This document shows positions 1-5,286 of a stretch of DNA of 5,286 nt, in pieces. The translations under genes and the position numbers were made by a program. A model generated the notes under the pieces. The model ran no database searches. It saw nothing but the letters and a program-made list of their open reading frames with translations, and was not told the origin of the DNA. Where the stretch lies: the NCBI GenBank assembly GCA_030596305.1, contig JAUVKK010000082.1:1-5286 (forward strand), written 5' to 3'. The DNA is from Helicobacteraceae bacterium (GTDB taxonomy: Bacteria > Campylobacterota > Campylobacteria > Campylobacterales > Sulfurimonadaceae). Every line of letters starts with the position of its first letter. Positions within the stretch are counted from its first letter, which is position 1.

Positions 1-78
1 GCTCGTCATTACCAGCCTAGTAAACTTGTTAGTGTTGATGGCTTTCGTATTTTAGATACAGTAAAAGCAGTTAAATAG
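1..78 (+). CDS. C-terminal end of an unidentified protein (partial)
   Basis: Reading frame 1 is open from the first base and ends in TAG at 76-78, giving 25 residues that finish in FRILDTVKAVK. The tail is mixed polar and hydrophobic, with no membrane segment or recognisable motif. The fragment is too short to assign to a family, and I do not recognise it. Two things support it as a real gene end: the frame is open to the window edge, and a plausible plus-strand terminator lies about 110 bases further on (188-219). It converges on the minus-strand operon that ends at 404. A chance open frame of this length cannot be excluded. Confidence 0.45.
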   Translation, partial: ARHYQPSKLVSVDGFRILDTVKAVK

Positions 79-403
79 ACGTTTTACTCAATAAAACTAA
101 GTAATGAATAGATTATGTAATTTGTACTACCGATTTTGATCTATCTACTGTAATTTATTTCACAACGTTTATAGAAGATCTACTCTTAGCAGTACCTGTG
201 TACAAGGTGCTGTTTCTTTCAACCTTTTCCTATTTGTAATTAGTCATGTTAGACTTTTTGGCTCGTTTTTGACCCAATAAATCAATCCGTACTTTCACAC
301 TTCTTCTGATTTTTAGTGAAAATTTTTAGTAAATTATTCTTTACCCTTATCTCTTGACTCTCTTAGAAAATTGTACCTATTTTCAGGGTTGGCGAGATGA
401 GAT
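79..403. other. AT-rich convergent intergenic region, no gene seen
   Basis: This 325-base spacer lies between the ends of two converging transcription units, so it is expected to carry terminators rather than promoters. It is visibly richer in A and T than the flanking genes and contains no ORF worth calling. Structures seen are a weak 6-bp AT hairpin right after the plus-strand stop (81-86 with 92-97), a better hairpin with a T-rich tail at 188-219, a 9-base direct repeat ATTTTTAGT at 309-317 and 322-330, and a weak 6-bp hairpin GAAAAT/ATTTTC at 366-371 with 379-384. The last sits about 20 bases past the lpxR stop. No strong GC-rich terminator for the minus-strand operon is visible. Confidence 0.7.
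188..219 (+). terminator. Candidate intrinsic terminator for the plus-strand gene
   Basis: In plus-strand RNA, 188-197 can pair with 205-214 around the 7-base loop GTGTACA. This gives a stem of about 10 bp with two G-U wobbles (193 with 209, and 189 with 213). A T-rich tail, TTTCTTT, runs over 213-219. Read from the minus strand, the wobbles become A-C mismatches and no U-run follows, so the element is directional and fits the plus-strand gene ending at 78. The roughly 110-base distance from that stop and the C-interrupted tail lower confidence. Confidence 0.4.
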
Positions 404-1399
404 TTAAAACTGAATTGCAAACTTAAACCCTCCAAAAGTATCTACTTGACTATTGTCACGGAGATAAGGGGATTGCATCTGATAGAAAAATGTCAATTTC
501 TGACCTTCGATATATATGCTTGATCCCAGATAGGTTGAAAATGTGAACGTGTTGCGTTCGTATTGGTATCCCATCTCTTTGGCTTCATCTAAAATATAGG
601 AGTAGGCAAGTGCATCTGCATTGGCACCAGCACTTATCGACCAGCCAAAACCATGATGTGCTTTTTGAAGTTGTATTAATGCAGCCTCTTCTTTGAAATA
701 GGGAGCGTTGACATTGAAGTTATTTATATAGTTCTGGCCAACTCTCAAGGTGGTACCACCGAAGCCATCTGTTACAAAGTTTCCGGCTTGAAAACCGACA
801 TGGTTAAACCAATCTGCACTTAATCCATAATCATAACTCTTCTGCCAGCTCTTGACGCCATAGCGATAAAGTGCATTTATGGTCCACTGTGTACCCATCT
901 GTGTATCCCATCCCTGCGGTTTGTCACTTCCAATGATACGGTGAACAGTCTTTTGCAGCCACTCTGCCCCTGACTGTGGCCCTACAACGCCTACCTCTAG
1001 ACGATACTCATCAAAGCTTGTTTCATCGAACTCAAACATGTAAAAGGATAGTGCTAAATACCCTGCATATGGAAAGTCATCGTACTGAGGTTCTGATTGC
1101 GATATATCTGTTGGTGTGATCATCATCTGCATCAGACTGATACCAGCTGTATGTTGTCTTGATGTATCCATCGTTGTGAAAGGGAGGGCATTGGCTATAT
1201 CAAATACTAAAGCACTATAACTATTTGTTCCATTGTCATCTTTACCTCTAAAGGTGTCATCAAGCCAACTAATACTTCCGCCGTTTGTAAAATGACGGTC
1301 TGTTCCAGCAAAAACATCGTTATACCACTGAAGTGAGACCTGATCGGCGTGCAGGCTTAGGGCTGACAAAGGTAATAACCATTTCCAAATGTGTTGCAT
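404..1399 (-). CDS. lpxR: LpxR-family lipid A 3'-O-deacylase, outer-membrane beta-barrel
   Basis: This 331-residue protein is predicted to remove the 3'-linked acyloxyacyl group of lipid A in the outer leaflet of the outer membrane (LpxR/DUF2219 family). A short signal peptide with a hydrophobic core is followed by a likely signal peptidase site after LHA (residue 18). The mature N-terminus carries the family hallmark NDVFAGTDRHFTNG (27-40). Further family motifs are FPYAG (109-113), VGVVGP (136-141) and the block VHRIIGSDKPQGWDTQ (152-167), whose His153 is the candidate catalytic histidine. The C-terminus, FKFAIQF, alternates hydrophobic residues and ends in Phe, as expected for a BAM-inserted barrel. 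The ATG directly abuts the TAA of the upstream permease gene. A Shine-Dalgarno AGGAAAG (1409-1415) lies 9 nt upstream inside that gene, supporting this start and translational coupling. It is the last gene of the operon. Substrate and activity are inferred from the family. Confidence 0.88.
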   Translation of the reverse strand: MQHIWKWLLPLSALSLHADQVSLQWYNDVFAGTDRHFTNGGSISWLDDTFRGKDDNGTNSYSALVFDIANALPFTTMDTSRQHTAGISLMQMMITPTDISQSEPQYDDFPYAGYLALSFYMFEFDETSFDEYRLEVGVVGPQSGAEWLQKTVHRIIGSDKPQGWDTQMGTQWTINALYRYGVKSWQKSYDYGLSADWFNHVGFQAGNFVTDGFGGTTLRVGQNYINNFNVNAPYFKEEAALIQLQKAHHGFGWSISAGANADALAYSYILDEAKEMGYQYERNTFTFSTYLGSSIYIEGQKLTFFYQMQSPYLRDNSQVDTFGGFKFAIQF

Positions 1400-2485
1400 T
1401 TAGAACAACTTTCCTATTTTACGTATGCCAAGCCAAAAGAGAACACTACCAATCGAAATAACACCTAAAAAATATGGCCATAGATCAATAATGTCAGTGC
1501 CTCTGAAAAAGATACTCTGTGAACCTTCTATGTAATAACGAAGCGGTGAGACGTATGATAGTGCCTCCAAAACGGGGTGCATAGCATATACCGGTGTCCA
1601 TGCGCCGCTGAGAAAGATCATCGGCATCATGATCAAAGTCGCCAGTTGTGCCACTTCCATGATAGTTTTAGATACGGCAGCAATAAAAAGACCGATGCCT
1701 GCACTGGTAAATGTGTAAAAGAAGGTCAGGAGTAAAAATATTGTAAATGAACCGTTGAAAGGCGCATCAAAAATGCCGAAAATTACCAATCCAACAGCCA
1801 TTATGGTACCGGCCATAATAATAAGAACCTGGGAGAGTATCTTAGCAAGAATGATTGTCCTAGGCTCCACAGGCATCAGCAACATCAAGTCCCATGTGCC
1901 ATTCTCTTTCTCATTGACAAACACTGCAGCAGACAGCAACACGGATAGGAGGGTAATGATAGCCAGCAGTTCAGTAATGGACATAAAGTAGGTGAATTCG
2001 GCATTGGGATTAAACAGTTTGTGGTTGTCAATGATTATGGGAGAGAGATCCATGGCATTTTGATAGTCATAAAGGATGTTTTGAATATAGAGTTGGGCTA
2101 AAAAAGCCTGTGCTGATGCAGTACTGTCAAGCAGCAAGTTCAATTTAGCTCCGCCTTCTTTATAGACTTTTTTCTCAAAATCGCTCTCAAAGACAATACC
2201 CACCATTATCTTTTTATTTTTTATATCCTCGAAGAGCTTTTCTTGAGATGTATAGTGAATAGGGTTCTGAAAATGAGGCATATGAAGATGATTTAAAATC
2301 TTTGTGCTTGTAACACGAGGGCTATAGTCAACTACTCCGACACTGATATTTCTGGCCTCGAGAGTTATTCCTGCTCCTGCCACATAGATCTCTATAGTGA
2401 AGATATATAATATTAACAGCACCAAGCCAGGCAAACGCATAAACTCTAAAAGTTCTTTCCCTAAAACAGCCATAAACGCTTTCAT
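1400..2485 (-). CDS. ABC-2 type permease, second membrane subunit (YbhR-like)
   Basis: This 361-residue inner-membrane protein is the second permease of an ABC exporter. It has the ABC-2 layout: TM1 at about 18-38, a large extracytoplasmic domain at about 39-165, and five further TM segments at about 168-189, 214-239, 246-271, 276-298 and 334-354. After TM2 comes a cytoplasmic segment with the family pattern NEKENGTWDLMLLMPV (191-206), the likely contact with the ATPase. SGAWTP (293-298) at the end of TM5 and YVSPLRYYIEG (311-321) are also typical. Length is close to E. coli YbhR (about 370 aa). The start overlaps the preceding permease stop by 4 nt (ATGA), with a Shine-Dalgarno AAGAGG 5 nt upstream (2491-2496). 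It probably pairs with the permease at 2482-3600 as a heterodimer. The substrate cannot be read from the sequence; YbhFSR and RbbA/YhiH relatives have been linked to drug or cation efflux. Confidence 0.9.
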   Translation of the reverse strand: MKAFMAVLGKELLEFMRLPGLVLLILYIFTIEIYVAGAGITLEARNISVGVVDYSPRVTSTKILNHLHMPHFQNPIHYTSQEKLFEDIKNKKIMVGIVFESDFEKKVYKEGGAKLNLLLDSTASAQAFLAQLYIQNILYDYQNAMDLSPIIIDNHKLFNPNAEFTYFMSITELLAIITLLSVLLSAAVFVNEKENGTWDLMLLMPVEPRTIILAKILSQVLIIMAGTIMAVGLVIFGIFDAPFNGSFTIFLLLTFFYTFTSAGIGLFIAAVSKTIMEVAQLATLIMMPMIFLSGAWTPVYAMHPVLEALSYVSPLRYYIEGSQSIFFRGTDIIDLWPYFLGVISIGSVLFWLGIRKIGKLF

Positions 2486-3600
2486 TTGAGCCTCTTTTTC
2501 AAAAAGAGATAGGAGAGTGCAAACAGTATCATCGCGTACGCTATCAAGATCAGCAGATACTGCACATTTTGGCTAGCATTAAGTCCATCCCCTACCAAAA
2601 AGACATCATGCATCAAGTGTGTCAGGTACATCACTGGGTAGAGGTGTGCTACGATATAGGCTTCTCCACCCATAGAGCTGATAGGCATGATCATACCTGA
2701 ATACAAAAACCCCGGTATCACGGTCACAATTGCCACGAGTATGATCGCAACGATCTGTGTAGAGGTGATAACAGAGGCTAAAAGACCGATAGAAGCACTA
2801 ATGATCAGATAGATCATGGAAGAGGCAAAATAGAGAGTGAAGCTTCCCCTAAAGGGGAGATCAAATATATAGATAGCAATTAGCCACAAGATGATGACAT
2901 TGAAACTCTGAAGAAAGAAAATATGGATCAACTTTGCAAGCAGGTACTCCTCTTTTTTTATCGGGGAGGCATAGAAGTTGAAAATGGTACCTTTCTCTTT
3001 TTCTCTGACGACTAAGAATGCCGCCATCATCGCAGGGACAACGAGGTAAATAAAGGCAATGAGCCCGGGAATGATCATCTCTTCATCACGCATTGCCTGA
3101 TTGAAAAGGTTACGTTGGTTGACGGTTATAAGACCTTTCATATCCAGACGATGTTTGAACTTCTCAAAAAAGAAGTCATAGATGGTCCCCATCGCATATC
3201 CCTCAATTGTCTTGGCTCGAAGAGGAAAAGAGCCATCAGTAAATACACCTAAATGTACTTTTTGACCCTTTGCCAGAAGCTTTTGAAATCCCGGTTCAAT
3301 AATAATGATCAGATCTTTTTTATTTTGCTTGATAAGTTTCATAGCATCCTGCTCTGAAAGTGTCTGTACATCAGTATTGAAGTATTTGGAGTGCTCGAAT
3401 TTACTAGCGAACTCATAAGATAACTTACTTTGGTCATTGTCAATAATCAATGTTCTTGTGTTGAGTACCTCCATGCGAATACCGTATCCAAAGAGAAGAA
3501 TAAATAAGAAGGGTATGACATAAAGATAGATGATCAGTTTTTCACGCACCATCTCTTTCATCTCTTTTTTAAAGTAGGCCTTGATAACTGATATCCTCAT
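2482..3600 (-). CDS. ABC-2 type permease, first membrane subunit (YbhS-like)
   Basis: This 372-residue inner-membrane protein is the first of two permeases encoded after the fused ATPase. The N-terminus is basic and amphipathic (YFKKEMKEMVREK, 9-21), as usual for ABC-2 exporters. TM1 is at about 22-40, followed by an extracytoplasmic domain at about 41-175. Five more TMs are at about 176-197, 225-246, 255-279, 283-304 and 347-367. The cytoplasmic loop VREKEKGTIFNFYASPIKK (198-216) after TM2 matches the conserved family segment thought to contact the ATPase. SGMIMPISSM (301-310) after TM5 and HLYPVMY (319-325) are also typical. It resembles the companion permease only in architecture and short motifs, consistent with an ancient duplication and a heterodimeric channel. 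The start overlaps the ATPase stop by 4 nt (ATGA), with a Shine-Dalgarno AGGTGG 6 nt upstream (3607-3612). Length is close to E. coli YbhS. Substrate unknown. Confidence 0.9.
   Translation of the reverse strand: MRISVIKAYFKKEMKEMVREKLIIYLYVIPFLFILLFGYGIRMEVLNTRTLIIDNDQSKLSYEFASKFEHSKYFNTDVQTLSEQDAMKLIKQNKKDLIIIIEPGFQKLLAKGQKVHLGVFTDGSFPLRAKTIEGYAMGTIYDFFFEKFKHRLDMKGLITVNQRNLFNQAMRDEEMIIPGLIAFIYLVVPAMMAAFLVVREKEKGTIFNFYASPIKKEEYLLAKLIHIFFLQSFNVIILWLIAIYIFDLPFRGSFTLYFASSMIYLIISASIGLLASVITSTQIVAIILVAIVTVIPGFLYSGMIMPISSMGGEAYIVAHLYPVMYLTHLMHDVFLVGDGLNASQNVQYLLILIAYAMILFALSYLFLKKRLK
2491..2508 (-). promoter_or_regulatory. Shine-Dalgarno site inside a perfect palindrome at the permease junction
   Basis: The last codons of the first permease gene contain a perfect 17-base palindrome (2492-2508, arms CTCTTTTT and AAAAAGAG around one central base). 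The Shine-Dalgarno AAGAGG of the next permease (2491-2496 on the minus strand) forms its downstream arm. In mRNA a 7-bp stem with a 3-base loop could partly hide the ribosome site until ribosomes finishing the upstream gene open it. This would reinforce the coupling implied by the 4-nt ATGA overlap. The Shine-Dalgarno call is solid. The regulatory reading is weak: the stem is mostly A-U, and the arms also simply encode Leu-Phe-Leu-Lys-Lys-Arg. Confidence 0.35.
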
Positions 3601-5231
3601 GCCTCACCACCTGTATCAGGCTCTTTACAGTACGCCATAAATATCTCTTCAAAGGTGTCAGCCTCCCGGTGACGATCATAAAGAGCCTCAACGCTGTCAT
3701 CGGCTACTTTCTTGCCGTCTTTAAGCAGAACAACCCGATCACAATAGGCAGCTTCGCTCATATAGTGGGTAGTGACTAGTATTGAGATGTTCCAGTGGGT
3801 TTTGAGTTTGTGCATGATCTCCCAAAAGACGGCCCTTGTCACTGTATCAACTCCGGATGTTGGTTCATCCAAAAAGAGCACGACAGGTTCATGCATCAAT
3901 GCTGCTGCGACAGAAAGGCGCTGGTTGATTCCTAATGGAAGCTCACCTGGTAGATTGTTCAGATATTGTTTAAAACCAAGCGTTACAGCGTATTCATCTA
4001 TTAGCAACAGTGTCTTTTTATTCTCAATATGGTGCATCTTGGCAAAATAGAGAAGGTTTTCTCTCAGGGTCAGTTTTTTATAGAGTGAAAAACGCTGGCT
4101 GACATAGCCTATCTGTCCCTTGAGCCGTTGCCTGTCTTTTCTACTCCTAATAATACTTTCGAGCAGATAAAGCTCCCCGTCATCCGTCGGAAGCAGTCCA
4201 AGAAGCATTTTTAAAAAAGTGGTCTTTCCTGCGCCATTTGGGCCTAAAAGTCCTACAATTTCCCCTTTATTGAGTGCCATGGAAATAGAGTCGTTTGCTA
4301 TAAAACCATTAAAGCGTTTGGTAAGGTTTTTAGCCTCCATTACCGGTAGATCACCATTATGATTCAGCTCTTTTTGTTTGATCTCGATGGTAGGCAAGTT
4401 TTTGTTATGTTTTAGAAAATTAACAAAAAAGAGCGCTTCGAGTGTCGGCTCCTTCTTCTGAAGCGGTAAGGGACTCAGTGAATAGGTAAACTCTGACACT
4501 GAAATAGCATCAGAGAAGGATTCTGGGCTCACTTCGTATGTGTATGAGCGCATACTGTCGATTAACACATCGGCCTTGCCTTGAGCTATCATCTCCCCCT
4601 CATCAAAAAGCATTACCCCATCCATTTTAGCGGCTTCATCCATATATGCCGTGCTGACCAGACAGACGATCTTCTCATCTCTGACAATCTCATGAAGAAT
4701 TTCCCACAGCTCAATTCGGCTTAAGGGATCGACCCCTGTTGTAGGCTCATCCAGCAGTAAAAGTTTGGGTTTGTGCAGAAGGGTACAGACAAGAGAAAGC
4801 TTTTGCCGCATTCCCCCGCTGAGATTTCCTGCCAGACGTTTTTCAAATCCTATAAGCCCGGCCATATGAAGCAGGCGCTCTCTATAGGTTTCATAGGCTT
4901 TGTTCTGTTTCAGACCCCAGACATCGGCAAAGAACTCCAGATGCTCTTCAACGCTCAATGAATCATAGAGCATCAATCCTATCCCCTGCGGCATCAAGCC
5001 GATATCACCCTTTATCTTTTCCGACTCTTTCTGGCTCCTGAAGGAGAAATCTTTATAAACTATCTCTCCTTCAAACCCAAGTATCCCCGCTATGGCATGC
5101 ATTAGGGAGCTTTTTCCGGACCCATCGGCTCCGATAAGACCCAGGATCTCACCCTCTTTTGCACTGAAACTTACCGGTTGCAGGGCAAGTTTTTTCTTGT
5201 AATGGACAGATACCCCGTTTACAGACAACAT
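3597..5231 (-). CDS. Tandem ABC ATPase with two fused nucleotide-binding domains (YbhF/RbbA-like)
   Basis: This 544-residue cytoplasmic ATPase is predicted to energise the exporter formed by the next two genes. NBD1 (about 1-230) has Walker A GADGSGKS (34-41), Q-loop Gln82, signature LSGGM (137-141), Walker B LLLLDEP (157-163) with catalytic Glu162, and D-loop GVD (166-168). Its H-loop reads STAYMDEA (193-200), with Ala195 where the switch histidine belongs. A linker at about 231-297 includes PTLEALF (262-268), like the PTLEDVF motif that ends many such domains. NBD2 (about 298-544) has Walker A GPNGAGKT (330-337), Q-loop Gln379, Walker B VVLFLDEP (450-457) with Glu456, D-loop SGVD (459-462) and His489. 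Its signature is degenerate, LPLGINQRL (431-439). The same deviations are, from memory, typical of the YbhF/RbbA family. Length is near YbhF (about 580 aa) and lacks RbbA's C-terminal membrane part, which is supplied here by the separate permeases. The ATG has an AGGA Shine-Dalgarno 6 nt upstream (5238-5241). Confidence 0.93.
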   Translation of the reverse strand: MLSVNGVSVHYKKKLALQPVSFSAKEGEILGLIGADGSGKSSLMHAIAGILGFEGEIVYKDFSFRSQKESEKIKGDIGLMPQGIGLMLYDSLSVEEHLEFFADVWGLKQNKAYETYRERLLHMAGLIGFEKRLAGNLSGGMRQKLSLVCTLLHKPKLLLLDEPTTGVDPLSRIELWEILHEIVRDEKIVCLVSTAYMDEAAKMDGVMLFDEGEMIAQGKADVLIDSMRSYTYEVSPESFSDAISVSEFTYSLSPLPLQKKEPTLEALFFVNFLKHNKNLPTIEIKQKELNHNGDLPVMEAKNLTKRFNGFIANDSISMALNKGEIVGLLGPNGAGKTTFLKMLLGLLPTDDGELYLLESIIRSRKDRQRLKGQIGYVSQRFSLYKKLTLRENLLYFAKMHHIENKKTLLLIDEYAVTLGFKQYLNNLPGELPLGINQRLSVAAALMHEPVVLFLDEPTSGVDTVTRAVFWEIMHKLKTHWNISILVTTHYMSEAAYCDRVVLLKDGKKVADDSVEALYDRHREADTFEEIFMAYCKEPDTGGEA

Positions 5232-5239
5232 CTTATATC

Positions 5240-5286
5240 CTATAGCTCCGGTATTTCACTAAGACTGCCAGGAAGTCCTTCGCCAT
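5240..5286 (-). CDS. Extreme C-terminus of the upstream operon gene (partial, possibly HlyD-type adaptor)
   Basis: On the minus strand the frame entering at 5284 reads GEGLPGSLSEIPEL and stops at TAG (5242-5240). That is 8 nt before the ATPase ATG and overlaps its Shine-Dalgarno. In YbhGFSR-type operons this position is held by a HlyD/EmrA-like periplasmic adaptor, which is the context-based guess; 14 residues cannot show it. A second frame, ending in TAA at 5235-5233 (KYRSYRI), is also open to the window edge. I prefer the first because its third codon positions are less GC-rich, more like the neighbouring genes. Identity and frame remain uncertain. Confidence 0.4.
   Translation of the reverse strand, partial: GEGLPGSLSEIPEL

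Noticed and set aside
81..97. Hairpin GTTTTA/TAAAAC just after the plus-strand stop
   Set aside because: The stem is only 6 bp and nearly all A-T, with no U-run after it on the plus strand; it is too weak to call a terminator.
309..330. Two copies of ATTTTTAGT, 13 bases apart
   Set aside because: Short AT-rich repeats like this are expected by chance in such a spacer, and they lie at converging gene ends where an operator is unlikely.
366..384. Hairpin GAAAAT/ATTTTC about 20 bases past the lpxR stop, considered as the operon terminator
   Set aside because: It has a 6-bp AT-rich stem and no U-run on the minus strand; it is noted in the spacer entry but not called.
1755..1991. Plus-strand ORF of 78 codons
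   Set aside because: It lies wholly inside the minus-strand permease gene, whose membrane topology and motifs are convincing; the product has no recognisable domain.
3772..4050. Plus-strand ORF of 92 codons
   Set aside because: It is antisense to the second ATPase domain (Walker B, signature and H-loop region) and reads as a shadow of that conserved coding sequence.
4310..4540. Possible frameshift or gene fusion scar between the two ATPase domains
   Set aside because: The frame is continuous, and tandem domains with a linker of this kind are the normal arrangement in the YbhF/RbbA family.
4773..4961. Plus-strand ORF of 62 codons
   Set aside because: It is antisense to the signature region of the first ATPase domain, with no protein-like features of its own.

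Overview
The window holds the 3' part of a minus-strand operon, a convergent AT-rich intergenic region, and the last 25 codons of an unidentified plus-strand gene. Gene content suggests a Gram-negative bacterium: an outer-membrane beta-barrel lipid A deacylase and a YbhF/RbbA-type drug-efflux ABC system. LpxR homologues in Helicobacter and the modest GC with AT-rich spacers would fit Campylobacterota (Sulfurimonas/Sulfurovum-like), but that placement is inference only.

Layout, in minus-strand transcription order (high to low coordinate): (1) the very end of an upstream gene, stopping at 5240, possibly the HlyD-type adaptor expected at this place; (2) a 544-aa ATPase with two fused ABC nucleotide-binding domains (5231-3597); (3) a 372-aa ABC-2 permease (3600-2482); (4) a 361-aa ABC-2 permease (2485-1400); (5) a 331-aa LpxR-family lipid A 3'-O-deacylase (1399-404). 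Junctions are very tight: 8 nt between (1) and (2), ATGA 4-nt overlaps at (2)/(3) and (3)/(4), and TAA directly followed by ATG at (4)/(5). This indicates one polycistronic, translationally coupled unit. Its promoter lies outside the window beyond 5286.

Genes 2-4 match the E. coli YbhF-YbhS-YbhR pattern in order and approximate size. The tandem ATPase would power a channel made of the two permeases, probably coupled to a periplasmic adaptor, to export an unknown substrate. Placing lpxR last in the same transcript suggests that export and outer-membrane lipid A remodelling are expressed together, perhaps as an envelope-defence response; that link is inferred from gene order.

Bases 79-403 contain no convincing gene. 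They hold a candidate intrinsic terminator for the plus-strand gene (188-219) and only weak AT-rich hairpins elsewhere. I see no RNA genes, CRISPR, insertion sequence or other mobile element. The window looks like a fairly ordinary efflux/envelope operon with two notable points: the functional asymmetry of the fused ATPase, and the lpxR linkage.
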